Source: Prevotellaceae bacterium UBA1710 (lineage in GTDB: Bacteria; Bacteroidota; Bacteroidia; Bacteroidales; Bacteroidaceae). From it: DNA of 51,769 nucleotides. Shown here piece by piece: positions 10,442-19,604 of the stretch. The stretch spans positions 1 through 51,769 of the forward strand of contig DCJC01000037.1 in assembly GCA_002317355.1 (NCBI GenBank). The letters run 5' to 3'. Every line of letters starts with the position of its first letter. Position 1 is the first letter of the stretch. The notes beneath the pieces were generated by a model. It did no database searches. It saw only the letters and a list, made by a program, of their open reading frames with translations, and was not told where the DNA came from. Both the position numbers and the translations under genes were made by a program.

Positions 10442-12334
10442 ATGAAAAATTATATAAAACTATCTATATGCTCACTTGCGGTTGCTCTTTTTGCAACATC
10501 TTGTGATATGGATGCGCCTTCAATATCTTCTATTGATATAAGTTCTGTATATAGCGTGTATAGCTTGGCAGAACAAGAGATTATGTCAATCAATGTATCT
10601 TTTGGTGAGACTAACTCATACCGTGGGCGTTTCCTTCCTTATTATGGTGTAAATTCTGACGTGGAGACTACATCAGGCACTTATCCAAGTCTTGCAAAGA
10701 AGACCGATGAGAAGATGAGTCTTTGTAACTTCGCTACATTGTCTAACAATGGTCAGATGAATACTGATAATAACGCATACGCTAAGTTCTATGAAGGTAT
10801 TGAGCGTGCAAATCTTGCAATTGAAGGAATTGGTATATATGGTAATATCGAAAATAATCCTGATATGGCTCACCTTTTAGGTGAGGCTCTCACAATGCGT
10901 GCAGTCATCTATAATGACCTTGTAAAGGCTTGGGGTGATGTTCCTGCTCGTTTTGTTCCAAATACAAACGAGAATAAATTTATGCCACGTACCAACAAGG
11001 ATGATATCTACCTCCAGCTTCTCAAAGATCTTGAAGTGGCTGAGAAATATTGCTACTGGCCAAACGAGAGTCGAATCACGACAACTGCAGAGCGTGTGAA
11101 CAAGAGTTTTGTAAAGGGACTTCGCGCTCGTCTTGCTCTCTATGCTTGTGGTTATGCTCTCCGTGGTGATGGCTATCGTCGCAGTAACAATCCGGAACTT
11201 TCTCAGGATAAGATGATGGCTATTGTTAAGCAGGAGTGTCTTGACGTTATCAATAGCAAGAAAAATACCCTTGGTGAATTCGAGGATAACTTCAAGAATC
11301 TCTGTAAGGATGGTACTGATGGTACAGCAGCTCCTGCAGCTAACCTTGAGAGTCTATGGGAGATTCCATTCGCTGCAGGTCGTGGTCGTGTACTCTATAC
11401 ATGGGGTGTAAAGCACCAAGCCAGTGACCAATATACTAAGCAGGCTCAGGGTGGTGTGAATGGTCCTATGCCATATCTCTTCTATGACTACAGCAAGAAT
11501 GATAAGCGTCGTGATATCACTTGCGTACCTTATCAGTGGAGTAAGACTCTTGTTGATGGTAAAGCACCTCAGGAACTTCGTAAGATCACCCAGTGGTGCT
11601 TCGGTAAGCTTCGTTATGAGTGGATGGATCGTATCGTAACATCTACTAACGACGATGGTATTAACTGGCAGTACATGCGTCTTGCTGACGTTTATCTCAT
11701 GGCAGCAGAGGCTATCAATTATCTTGACGGACCTGCAGCTGCATGGCCTTATATGGAGCCTGTTCTTTCACGCGTACTTCCTGCTAATGAGGTGTCTGCA
11801 CTTCAGGCTAAATATACTGCAAGCAAGGAGGCATTCCAGAATGGTATCGTAGAGCAGCGTGGTCTTGAGTTTGCTGGTGAGGCTCTCCGTCGTGCTGACC
11901 TCGTTCGTTGGGGTATTATCGATGAGAAGATGGCAGAGGCAAAGGAGAAACTTCAGCAGCTCGCATCTCGTAAAGGTCCTTATGAAGGTTATCCAGAGAA
12001 ACTCTATGTTAAGACTTACGATGAAAAGGCTGATAAGGAGCTCATTTCTGACTATGGTATGTACGTAGGTGATGGTAAGTCTGGTGAGGCTCTCGTAATC
12101 TATGGTCTTGAGAAGGGACAGACCGATGAACTCGGTTCTTCACTCAAGGAGGATGGTTTCACAGCTAAGAGCTGGTTTGTAAATGATGGTGAAGAGGTTC
12201 TCACATCTGATTACTGGGATGGTATCTACGTCAACCAGCCAAGTCTCAACTACCTCTGGCCTATTTGGAAGACATTCATTGACAAGAGCAATGGTATGCT
12301 CAACAATGATGGCAACTATGGTCAGCTCAAGTAA
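10442..12334 (+). CDS. SusD/RagB-family surface glycan-binding lipoprotein
   Basis: A 630-residue partner of the SusC protein that caps the transporter and binds the glycan outside the cell. The lipobox ATSC at residues 18-21 places the lipidated cysteine at about 21, followed by acidic residues (DMDAP) as in surface-exported lipoproteins. TPR-like helices of the RagB/SusD fold run through the N-terminal half (TMRAVIYNDLVKAWGDVP is the classic motif), and the C-terminal SusD signature QRGLEFAGEALRRADLVRWG is present. Length is somewhat above average. A 16-bp perfect hairpin follows the gene. Confidence 0.96.
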   Translation: MKNYIKLSICSLAVALFATSCDMDAPSISSIDISSVYSVYSLAEQEIMSINVSFGETNSYRGRFLPYYGVNSDVETTSGTYPSLAKKTDEKMSLCNFATLSNNGQMNTDNNAYAKFYEGIERANLAIEGIGIYGNIENNPDMAHLLGEALTMRAVIYNDLVKAWGDVPARFVPNTNENKFMPRTNKDDIYLQLLKDLEVAEKYCYWPNESRITTTAERVNKSFVKGLRARLALYACGYALRGDGYRRSNNPELSQDKMMAIVKQECLDVINSKKNTLGEFEDNFKNLCKDGTDGTAAPAANLESLWEIPFAAGRGRVLYTWGVKHQASDQYTKQAQGGVNGPMPYLFYDYSKNDKRRDITCVPYQWSKTLVDGKAPQELRKITQWCFGKLRYEWMDRIVTSTNDDGINWQYMRLADVYLMAAEAINYLDGPAAAWPYMEPVLSRVLPANEVSALQAKYTASKEAFQNGIVEQRGLEFAGEALRRADLVRWGIIDEKMAEAKEKLQQLASRKGPYEGYPEKLYVKTYDEKADKELISDYGMYVGDGKSGEALVIYGLEKGQTDELGSSLKEDGFTAKSWFVNDGEEVLTSDYWDGIYVNQPSLNYLWPIWKTFIDKSNGMLNNDGNYGQLK

Positions 12335-12361
12335 TCTAAAACGATATTAATGCAACTAAAC

Positions 12362-12412
12362 AGTTTCGCAAGTCTCACTTGCTATATTCTCAAGACTGAG
12401 ACTTGCGAAACT
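12362..12412 (+). promoter_or_regulatory. Intercistronic stem-loop between susD and the surface lipoprotein gene
   Basis: AGTTTCGCAAGTCTCA pairs perfectly with TGAGACTTGCGAAACT across a 19-nt loop. No T tract follows, so it is more like an RNA-stability or attenuation element than an intrinsic terminator. It sits in the 139-bp gap of an otherwise co-directional operon. Confidence 0.65.
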
Positions 12413-12473
12413 CAAGATAAATACTTACTGGCGATATCCTGCTGGTAAAAACTAAAACCGAAAGAATCCTAAT

Positions 12474-14069
12474 ATGAAGAAATCTATTATCTATAAATGC
12501 ATGATTTGTGGCATGGGACTTCTCTCTGTCGCATCATGTAGTGATCCAATGGAGGAGATCACAGAACTTATCTTAGGCAGAGAACTCTCTCCAGTCAATC
12601 TTGAAGTAAAGAATGTAAAGGAAACCACAGCGTTACTTAAGTGGAATGCTTCTGCTACTGCTTCTAAGTATGTCGTTGAGTTATATGCTGATGACAACCT
12701 TACTTCTCCTGCATTTACACAAGAGCTTACAAATAATGAACTTCAGCTTGACGGACTTACCTACGACACACGTTATACAGCGAAGGTATATGCTAAGGAC
12801 GGTAGTAATTCAAGTCGTGATTCAAAGCCTTCTACTCTTGAATTCCACACATCTGCACAGCAGATATTCAATGTAATCGAGGAGGACAACATCGGTGACA
12901 GAAGTGTTGTAGTCTCCTGGCTTGCAGGTGAAACAGAGGTTTCAGAGCTTCAGGCTTTCGATTATACATCAGGCGAACTTGTGGCAACCCACATTATCAC
13001 GGATGCAGAGAAAGCTGCATCATTGGCAAAGCTTGAAGGCCTCAATCCAGAAACAAAATATACCATCAAACTCTATTATAACCAGAATGGAGTATTGAAA
13101 GAACGTGGTAGTAAGGCATTCACTACTATTATAGACCTTGAAGGAGCTATCCTTGTACGTCCTACAGATGATATCGTAGAACTTATAAATAACGCTAAAG
13201 ATGGTGATACATTCGCACTTACAGGTGGTACATTTGTCGTAAAGAGTGAATCATCAAGCGCTACTGCTGGAAGTTTGGCAGTAAGTAAGAACATCACAAT
13301 CAAGGCTGTCCGATCAACACGTATTCCTGTCATTAATGGTCGCTTCGAGCTTCATGATGGCTCTACATTGACACTTAATCAGGTAATTATGGATGGTACA
13401 GGTACATCAGGTGACCAGTGTTTCAATTTCAAGGGATCTAAAGTAGGTGGTGTATCAGTTGATAATTCTGAGATCAAGAACTACACTAAGGGTGTTTACT
13501 ATGTAAATGTAGAGGCAAAAGTTCCTTATATCAAGTTCAACAACTGTCTTATCCATAACATTACTTGTGATGGTGGTGATATGTTCGACTGCCGTAAGGG
13601 TTGCATCGACCTCTTCTCAATGACTAACTCTACAGTCTATGCAAGTTGTGCAGGTCGTGATTTCGTTCGTTTCGATGATGCTTCTGCTTCTTTTGCTGGC
13701 GCAACACCTGTTGTTACTATTGATCATTGTACTATTGACGCTGCTGCAAATGCTTCTGGTAAGCGTCTGCTCTATGTGCGTTTTGCTGGTACTACAATCA
13801 ATTGGACAAACAACGTAACAACCAACACAACTGCTGTATGGAGTAACCAGTCAAAGACTAATGTCCCTACATTCGGCAACAACAATGTTTACTTCAATTG
13901 CGCTAAGCTGAATGTTCTTGATGGTGCAGAAGGTGGTAAGACTAACCTCTTCATCGACGATAGAGCTTCTACTCTTGATCCTCAATATACAGATGTTGCA
14001 AACGGCAATTTCAAGTATAAGAATGAGAGTGTCAGCAAGCTTAAGGCTGGTGACCCACGTTGGTATTAG
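12474..14069 (+). CDS. Surface lipoprotein with FN3 domains and a beta-helix (DUF4957/DUF5123-like)
   Basis: A 531-residue lipoprotein, lipobox SVASC at about residues 19-23. Two fibronectin type III-like domains follow (about 38-127 with TTALLKWNA, and 130-220 with RSVVVSWLAG), then a right-handed beta-helix resembling pectate-lyase folds (about 225-380, the DUF4957 type) and a C-terminal DUF5123-like segment that ends in the motif AGDPRWY. Proteins of this build are common next to susCD in pectin loci and are thought to bind glycan at the surface. No lyase catalytic set was recognised, so a binding role is more likely than catalysis. Family names are from memory of typical layouts. Confidence 0.85.
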   Translation: MKKSIIYKCMICGMGLLSVASCSDPMEEITELILGRELSPVNLEVKNVKETTALLKWNASATASKYVVELYADDNLTSPAFTQELTNNELQLDGLTYDTRYTAKVYAKDGSNSSRDSKPSTLEFHTSAQQIFNVIEEDNIGDRSVVVSWLAGETEVSELQAFDYTSGELVATHIITDAEKAASLAKLEGLNPETKYTIKLYYNQNGVLKERGSKAFTTIIDLEGAILVRPTDDIVELINNAKDGDTFALTGGTFVVKSESSSATAGSLAVSKNITIKAVRSTRIPVINGRFELHDGSTLTLNQVIMDGTGTSGDQCFNFKGSKVGGVSVDNSEIKNYTKGVYYVNVEAKVPYIKFNNCLIHNITCDGGDMFDCRKGCIDLFSMTNSTVYASCAGRDFVRFDDASASFAGATPVVTIDHCTIDAAANASGKRLLYVRFAGTTINWTNNVTTNTTAVWSNQSKTNVPTFGNNNVYFNCAKLNVLDGAEGGKTNLFIDDRASTLDPQYTDVANGNFKYKNESVSKLKAGDPRWY

Positions 14070-14120
14070 TTCTTGTAAAAAAATGACTAAAGAATAAAGT
14101 TTGTTAGTTTCTATATTAAG

Positions 14121-14152
14121 GCAGGTCGGTATGGTACTGACCTGCTTTTTTA
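14121..14152 (+). terminator. Terminator of the susCD operon
   Basis: GCAGGTC pairs with GACCTGC, with the stem extended by GTA/TAC, followed by six T residues. It lies 51 bp after the stop codon of the surface lipoprotein. Confidence 0.85.
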
Positions 14153-14224
14153 TTGATAATTAAAAAAAATCATTAAAAACCAGACATTTGTAAAATACAA
14201 TTTGCAATTTATCAGAATTTATTG

Positions 14225-14232
14225 TACCTTTG
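14225..14232 (+). promoter_or_regulatory. -7 box for the small secreted protein gene
   Basis: TACCTTTG, 45 bp ahead of the ATG at 14277. Its position rules out the upstream in-frame start at 14202, which would lie outside the transcript. Confidence 0.75.
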
Positions 14233-14276
14233 CACAAAATTATACCGTTAATTACCTAACTTTAAAAATAATTAAT

Positions 14277-14978
14277 ATGAAAAAAATCTTTACTCTTATT
14301 GCAACAGCTTTGATGGCTGTAAGTGTAAACGCTCAGACAGAGTCGACGGTTTATGATGTCACTGGTATTACCGCTGATCGCATATCTGTGGATGAAAATG
14401 GTGAGAAAAGTGAACGTGTACTTGATGGTGTTTCATATCCTTGCGTTAATTATCTTGCAGCGAGCAATGATAAGAAGATGCATGTTACCATCAAAGATAT
14501 CGATCTCCTTACAATTCAGTATTCAAATTCTGCAACAAAATCTCCTGCCATTACATTTGCGGAAAAGTTCCTTAATCTTGATCAGAAGGGTTTTGTCATG
14601 ATTTTTGGAACAGAAGAATTAAAGCTCAAGGAAGGTGATGTTATTAAGGTGCAGTTCTCTGCTAAGGGAAGTAAGGAGGCAATCCTTCATGCTGAAACAA
14701 ACCTTACAGGTGACGATGTAAAATCAGCTTCGGATTCAGAGACTAAAATGGCTTCTTTTACTGTAAATGCAAATGGCACAGCAAAGATAAAAGAAACGAA
14801 TGGTGGTGTAAGAATCTATGCTATCGCTATCAACGAGGACATCCCAGAGGCTACTGGCATCAACACCGTTGCTTCTGCTGCTAAGGCTGTTAAGGCTCGT
14901 AAGGCTCTCGTAAATGGTCGTCTTGTTATCGAAACTGCTAAGGGTACATTCTCTACAACAGGTGCACGCGTTAAGTAA
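14277..14978 (+). CDS. Secreted protein of unknown function with the pectate lyase's C-terminal tail
   Basis: A 233-residue exported protein. The start is set at the ATG of MKKIFTLIATALMAVSVNAQ because the promoter lies between this codon and the upstream in-frame ATG at 14202. After the signal peptide comes a beta-rich region (about 25-185) with no family I recognise; it may be a carbohydrate-binding module. The last 35 residues (VNGRLVIETAKG then TTGARVK) match the tail of the pectate lyase downstream almost position for position, including the preceding TGI, which points to a shared anchoring or sorting signal. It has its own promoter and terminator between two genes of the pectin locus. 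Confidence 0.75.
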   Translation: MKKIFTLIATALMAVSVNAQTESTVYDVTGITADRISVDENGEKSERVLDGVSYPCVNYLAASNDKKMHVTIKDIDLLTIQYSNSATKSPAITFAEKFLNLDQKGFVMIFGTEELKLKEGDVIKVQFSAKGSKEAILHAETNLTGDDVKSASDSETKMASFTVNANGTAKIKETNGGVRIYAIAINEDIPEATGINTVASAAKAVKARKALVNGRLVIETAKGTFSTTGARVK

Positions 14979-15001
14979 TACATTTTACATTTGATATAAT
15001 T

Positions 15002-15034
15002 CGGGTCGGTATCACATGATACTGGCCCGTTTTT
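15002..15034 (+). terminator. Terminator after the small secreted protein
   Basis: CGGGTCGGTATCA pairs with GATACTGGCCCG across a short loop, followed by five T residues. Confidence 0.85.
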
Positions 15035-15148
15035 CTTTCATACCCTCCAAAAATCCGAGCCCCCTCCTAACCTTATCTCCCAACATCCGCATATCACATG
15101 CCACTCGAAAATTTTACTCTAAAATTTTGTCATATCGAAAAATATGTG

Positions 15149-15156
15149 TAATTTTG
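15149..15156 (+). promoter_or_regulatory. -7 box of the pectate lyase promoter
   Basis: TAATTTTG, 36 bp upstream of the lyase start codon at 15192. Confidence 0.7.
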
Positions 15157-15191
15157 CCCAAAATAAATAATTGTCACCTTAAAAATAATTT

Positions 15192-17297
15192 ATGAAAAAA
15201 ATAATTACTCTACTTTCATTATGTACATTGGCTATTTCTACTGCCTTTGCACAGTTTGCCTCTGCACCAGCTTTTCCTGGTGCTGAAGGATACGGCCGTT
15301 TCGTTACAGGTGGACGTGGTGGTGTTGTGTATCACGTAACTACCCTCGAAGACCATGCAACAAACCCAACTGAAGGTATGCTTCGTTATTACATCACCAA
15401 GAAGAGCGGTCCACGTACTATCGTATTCGACGTTGCTGGTAATATCGACCTCAAGGTAGATCTGAAGATAACAAAGGGCGACATTTCAATTCTTGGTCAG
15501 ACAGCTCCAGGCGGAGGTATTTGTCTTAGAGGTCACAATTTCTCCGTAAATGCAAGCAATGTCATCGTTCGTTTCATCCGCTGCCGACTTGGTTGCTTCG
15601 GTGGTGATGCTGATGCCATGTCTGCTGCCCATAAGGATGATGCTATCCAGAAAGGTATTATCATAGACCACTGCTCTATGTCATGGTCAACCGATGAGGT
15701 AGGTTCATTCTATGGTAATGAGGATTTCACCTTGCAATGGTGTATGCTTTCTGAAAGTCTCAAGACCAACCCTTACAAGACTGGTACACATGGCTTTGGA
15801 GGTATCTGGGGAGGAAAGAATGCAAGTTTCCACCACAATCTCCTTGCGCACAACGATTCACGTATGGTTCGTTTCGACCATGGCTATGTATCATCACTTG
15901 CAGGCCCTGTGGATTATGTCAACAACGTAATCTACAACTGGGGAAGTAACTCTGCCTATGGTGGTGAGACACAGCAGGGAGCTCAGGCTAAGACCTTCAA
16001 CATGATAAACAACTACTATAAGCCAGGTCCAAGTACATCTACTAATGCAAAGACACGTATTCTTAACCCTACTACAGCATGTGATAACTGTACAGGAACT
16101 GATGTACCAGGCAAGTTCTTCATCACTGGAAATGTGATGGAAGGTTATAGTACTATCACAAAGGACAATACATCTAAGAATGCTATTAAGCTGGACAGCA
16201 AGTCGCCTATCACTTATGAGGAGTGGAAGGCATCATGCGTATCGTCAACCAAGTTCGTGTCTTCAGATGACAAGTTCAATTACAACCTTATCTCTCAGCA
16301 GAGTGCAAAAGACGCATTCATGAAGGTCATTGAGTCTGCTGGTGCTTCCTACTATCGTGATGAGGTTGATACTCGCATTGCCAACGATGCAAAGAATGGC
16401 ACTGGCAAGATTATGGAGGATGAGAAGAGCCCATTGATGGTATGGCCAGACCTTAAAGGTGAGAAACTCGTTGATACTGATGGTGACGGCATACCAGATG
16501 AATTCGAGGTTAAGCACGGACTTGAACCACTAAAAGATGATGCCAATGACTATGATCTTGACCCAAAGAAGTACTATACCAATCTTGAGGTTTATGCTAA
16601 CTCTCTTGTAGAGGATATCGTTAAGTCAGAGCGTGAACTTGCAGAAGCTTCCTTTGATGAGTACTATCCTGATTTGGGCAAGACATCAGGCTTCTACCAG
16701 TTTGTTGTTGCAGAAGGTGCCAATACACTCGAATACCTCGATGGTGCAAAGATTGTGCTGAATGGCAATGATACTAAGCTCTATAGTGCAGGAAGTGAAG
16801 TTCTGTATAATGGCAAGAGATACAAGAGTATCAAGCTTTCTAATGGTGCTCAGAACACATTCTATGCTCCAGAAGGTAAGGGCATTGGTAGCGTGAAGAT
16901 CATCAGCTATAAGCATGGTTCAGGCTCACGTACCACTTTCTGGTATGAGGTGAATGGTGTGGAATATGGAACTGCCGAACTTACTGCAGACGATAAGATG
17001 CTGTTTACTCCAAACGCAGGTGTTCCTACAATTTCCGAAGTGGCAGTAGATAAGTACTGCGCTACACCTAATGTCCAGGAATTCACCATCGGAGGCAAGC
17101 CAAACTTCACATTCACCAATGGAGGTGAACAGGTGGCATTCATTCTTGACGTTACTTATAGCGATGTTGTTAATACAGGTATCAGCAACGTTGTTACATC
17201 CAAGCCTCAGAAGGTACGCAAGTACTACGAGAATGGTCGCATTGTTATTGAAACCGCTAATGGTAGGTTCACAACGACAGGCGCTCGTCTAAAGTGA
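15192..17297 (+). CDS. Secreted pectate lyase (PL1-type beta-helix) with C-terminal tail
   Basis: A 701-residue exported polysaccharide lyase that cleaves polygalacturonate by beta-elimination. The signal peptide ends near AFAQF (residue 22). The PL1-type opening FPGAEGYGRFVTGGRGG (about 28) and the motifs IIDHCSMSWSTDE (about 157) and FHHNLLAHNDSRMVRFDHG (about 214, with the arginine expected as catalytic base) mark the beta-helix to about residue 400. A thrombospondin-type-3/calcium motif DTDGDGIPDEFE lies at about 431. The region from about 500 looks like a beta-sandwich binding module. The C-terminal 30 residues (ENGRIVIETANG, TTGARLK) repeat the tail of the preceding secreted protein. 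It has its own promoter and terminator. Substrate preference (homogalacturonan versus other pectin) cannot be read. Confidence 0.93.
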   Translation: MKKIITLLSLCTLAISTAFAQFASAPAFPGAEGYGRFVTGGRGGVVYHVTTLEDHATNPTEGMLRYYITKKSGPRTIVFDVAGNIDLKVDLKITKGDISILGQTAPGGGICLRGHNFSVNASNVIVRFIRCRLGCFGGDADAMSAAHKDDAIQKGIIIDHCSMSWSTDEVGSFYGNEDFTLQWCMLSESLKTNPYKTGTHGFGGIWGGKNASFHHNLLAHNDSRMVRFDHGYVSSLAGPVDYVNNVIYNWGSNSAYGGETQQGAQAKTFNMINNYYKPGPSTSTNAKTRILNPTTACDNCTGTDVPGKFFITGNVMEGYSTITKDNTSKNAIKLDSKSPITYEEWKASCVSSTKFVSSDDKFNYNLISQQSAKDAFMKVIESAGASYYRDEVDTRIANDAKNGTGKIMEDEKSPLMVWPDLKGEKLVDTDGDGIPDEFEVKHGLEPLKDDANDYDLDPKKYYTNLEVYANSLVEDIVKSERELAEASFDEYYPDLGKTSGFYQFVVAEGANTLEYLDGAKIVLNGNDTKLYSAGSEVLYNGKRYKSIKLSNGAQNTFYAPEGKGIGSVKIISYKHGSGSRTTFWYEVNGVEYGTAELTADDKMLFTPNAGVPTISEVAVDKYCATPNVQEFTIGGKPNFTFTNGGEQVAFILDVTYSDVVNTGISNVVTSKPQKVRKYYENGRIVIETANGRFTTTGARLK

Positions 17298-17316
17298 TAA
17301 AATGACACTAAAACGA

Positions 17317-17364
17317 GAAGAAATTGCACATTTATTATGCTAATGTGTAATTTCTTCTTTTTTT
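17317..17364 (+). terminator. Terminator after the pectate lyase
   Basis: GAAGAAATT-CACATT pairs with AATGTG-AATTTCTTC, followed by seven T residues. Confidence 0.9.
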
Positions 17365-17389
17365 GTGTCAGTAATTCGCAAAAAATATG

Positions 17390-17397
17390 TAACTTTG
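17390..17397 (+). promoter_or_regulatory. -7 box of the CoA-transferase promoter
   Basis: TAACTTTG, 50 bp upstream of the start codon at 17447. Confidence 0.75.
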
Positions 17398-17446
17398 CAT
17401 TCGAATTTGTATTAGACAGTATAACAATTTATAAATAATCTGCATA

Positions 17447-18949
17447 ATGTACACAACAATTACTGCTGCAGAGGCTGCAGCACTTATCAAGAATGGTGAT
17501 TCTCTTGGTCTTAGTGGTTTCACACCAGCAGGTGCTCCTAAGGCTGTAACACGCGAACTTGCAAAGATCGCTGAGGCAGAACACGCAAAGGGTAATGAGT
17601 TTCAGGTAAACCTCTTTACAGGTGCAAGTACTGGTCAGTCAACTGATGGTGTGCTTACTGAGGCTAATGCTATCAAGTTCCGTGCTCCTTACACCACTAA
17701 TGCTTCATTCCGTAAGTCTGTTAACCTCAATGAGATCTCTTACAACGATCTCCACCTCTCTCACATGGCACAGGATCTTCGCTATGGTTTCTATGGCAAG
17801 GTTCAGTGGGCTATCATCGAGGTTTCAAAGATTGAGGAGGTAGGTGAGAACTATCGTGTATCACTCACAGCTGCAGGTGGTATCTCTCCAACCGTTGCAC
17901 GTATTGCAGATAAGGTAATCCTTGAGCTCAACTCATTCCATAGCGATAAGACTGCTCTTATCCATGACGTATATGAGCCACTCGACGCTCCTTTCCGTAT
18001 GCCAATTCCTATCACTAAGCCAAGTGATCGTATTGGTACTCCATACCTCGAGATCCCTAAGTCAAAGGTAGTTGGTGTGGTAGAGTGTGACCTCCCAGAT
18101 GAGGCTCGTGGCTTCAAGGGTTCTGACCCTGTTACCGACCAGATTGGTGCTAACGTAGCTCAGTTCCTCCTCAACGATATGAAGCGTGGTATCATCCCAT
18201 CTTCATTCCTTCCACTCCAGAGCGGTGTAGGTACTACAGCTAACGCTATCCTCGGTGCTCTCTCAAAGGATCAGAACATTCCTGACTTCAACATTTACAC
18301 AGAGGTGCTTCAGGACGCTATCGTTGATATGATGCTCACAGGTCGTGTAAAGGACGCTTCTACATGTTCTCTTACAGTAAGCAACGAGTGTCTCGCTCAG
18401 ATCTATGATAACATCGACATGCTCAAGGATCGTCTCACACTCCGTCAGTCAGAGATCAGTAACTCTCCAGAGGTTATCCGTCGTCTTGGTGTTATCGCTA
18501 TCAACACAGCTATCGAGGTGGATATCTACGGTAATGCTAACTCTACACACATCTCTGGTACAAAGATGATGAACGGTATCGGTGGTTCTGGCGACTTCGA
18601 GCGCAACGCTTATATCTCTATCTTCACTTGCTCTTCAGTAGCAAAGGATGGTTTCATCTCTTCTATCGTACCATTCGTTAGCCATCAGGATCACTCTGAG
18701 CACGATGTCAACGTAATTGTAACAGAGCAGGGTGTAGCTGACCTTCGTGGCAAGAACCCAATGGAGCGTGCTCATGCCATCATCGAGAACTGTGCTCATC
18801 CTGACTATAAGCCATTGCTCCGTGAGTATCTCAAGCTCGCTACTGGTGGTCATACACACCACAACCTGCCTTGCGCATTCGCATTCCACGACACACTCCG
18901 TCGTAAGGGAGATATGCGCCTCACAGACTTCGCAGAGTATGTAAAGTAG
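17447..18949 (+). CDS. Acetyl-CoA hydrolase/transferase family, probable succinate:acetate CoA-transferase
   Basis: A 500-residue cytoplasmic enzyme of the Cat1/AarC/SCACT family, which moves CoA between succinyl-CoA and acetate and so links acetate output to the succinate pathway. Diagnostic features are the N-terminal GLSGFTPAGAPKAV, the catalytic glutamate in IYTEVLQD (Glu286, equivalent to the active-site Glu of AarC), the oxyanion region GIGGSGDFERNA and the C-terminal VTEQGVADLRG. Length matches the family. It is transcribed alone, with its own promoter and a strong terminator. Substrate choice (succinate versus propionate acceptor) is by family analogy. Codon use is markedly C-ending compared with the surface genes, as expected for a highly expressed enzyme. 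Confidence 0.95.
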   Translation: MYTTITAAEAAALIKNGDSLGLSGFTPAGAPKAVTRELAKIAEAEHAKGNEFQVNLFTGASTGQSTDGVLTEANAIKFRAPYTTNASFRKSVNLNEISYNDLHLSHMAQDLRYGFYGKVQWAIIEVSKIEEVGENYRVSLTAAGGISPTVARIADKVILELNSFHSDKTALIHDVYEPLDAPFRMPIPITKPSDRIGTPYLEIPKSKVVGVVECDLPDEARGFKGSDPVTDQIGANVAQFLLNDMKRGIIPSSFLPLQSGVGTTANAILGALSKDQNIPDFNIYTEVLQDAIVDMMLTGRVKDASTCSLTVSNECLAQIYDNIDMLKDRLTLRQSEISNSPEVIRRLGVIAINTAIEVDIYGNANSTHISGTKMMNGIGGSGDFERNAYISIFTCSSVAKDGFISSIVPFVSHQDHSEHDVNVIVTEQGVADLRGKNPMERAHAIIENCAHPDYKPLLREYLKLATGGHTHHNLPCAFAFHDTLRRKGDMRLTDFAEYVK

Positions 18950-18994
18950 TTAGAAGTTAAGACTTTAACTTTTCAATATATTTTGAGTCAATAG

Positions 18995-19033
18995 GAGGGT
19001 GTGCCAGAAATGTTGGCACACCCTCTTCTCTTT
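18995..19033 (+). terminator. Terminator after the CoA-transferase
   Basis: GAGGGTGTGCCA pairs perfectly with TGGCACACCCTC across a seven-base loop, then a T/C-rich tract. Confidence 0.9.
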
Positions 19034-19051
19034 CTAAAAACAGCCAAAATG

Positions 19052-19278
19052 AAAAAAATACGAGTTTTTCACGAGGGGGGGTGCACCATTGGCATTTTTA
19101 GCGTTCTAACATACTGATAACCAAATAGTAAAGGTTGGTGCAACCCCCTCTGAAACGGTTGCACCAGGTGTAACCCTTTTTGAGGGGGTTGCACCCGTTG
19201 TATCTTACATATAATCAAGTGGTTAAACCTACATTTCGGCAAAGGTGCAACCCCCTACGTGAAAAACTCGTGATTTTT
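19052..19278. repeat. Inverted-repeat element with GGGGGTTGCACC boxes
   Basis: The ends read CGAGTTTTTCACGaGGGGG-GTGCACC and, inverted, CGAGTTTTTCACGtaGGGGGTTGCACC, each preceded by AAAAAAAT. Inside are two further boxes (about 19139 and 19182), so the GGGGGTTGCACC motif occurs four times in both senses within 227 bp. No ORF. It looks like a small non-autonomous or structured-RNA element. Confidence 0.8.
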
Positions 19279-19452
19279 TTCTAATTTTGCTTTTGTGGTT
19301 TAAAAACAAAAGAAAATGTTTGTCGATGTTCATTGATTTTTCTTTATGTTGAGCCGTCAGGCGACTATTAGTAAAGTCGTCGCTTTGCTCCTCAACATCT
19401 ATGAACATTAAAAAACATAGAGGTTAATGCGAGTTCAATGAATTCAAATCTG

Positions 19453-19575
19453 TTGGCAGCAAGCTGCTTTTAACTGACAATAATTCTTCGCTTGGGCTCA
19501 GGCACTTCGTGGAGAATTATTGTCAGTTCAGGCACCAAAGGTGCACATTCACATTGAGGAATAGAAATTCGTCGA
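19453..19575. repeat. Dispersed repeat shared with the left edge of the window
   Basis: GGCAGCAAGCTGCTTTTAAC-TGACAATAATTC matches, inverted, the sequence at about 21-52, and AATTCGTCGAA also occurs in both places (19567 and about 61). Within this copy, TGACAATAATTCT is followed by its own inverse AGAATTATTGTCA at 19513. No coding potential. Confidence 0.7.
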
Positions 19576-19604
19576 ACTGATGTTAGGATACAATTGTTTT
19601 ATTT

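Noticed and set aside
15192..17297. Duplicate gene pair of the small secreted protein and the pectate lyase
   Set aside because: Only the C-terminal tail is shared; the remaining sequence differs, so this is a shared tail rather than gene duplication.
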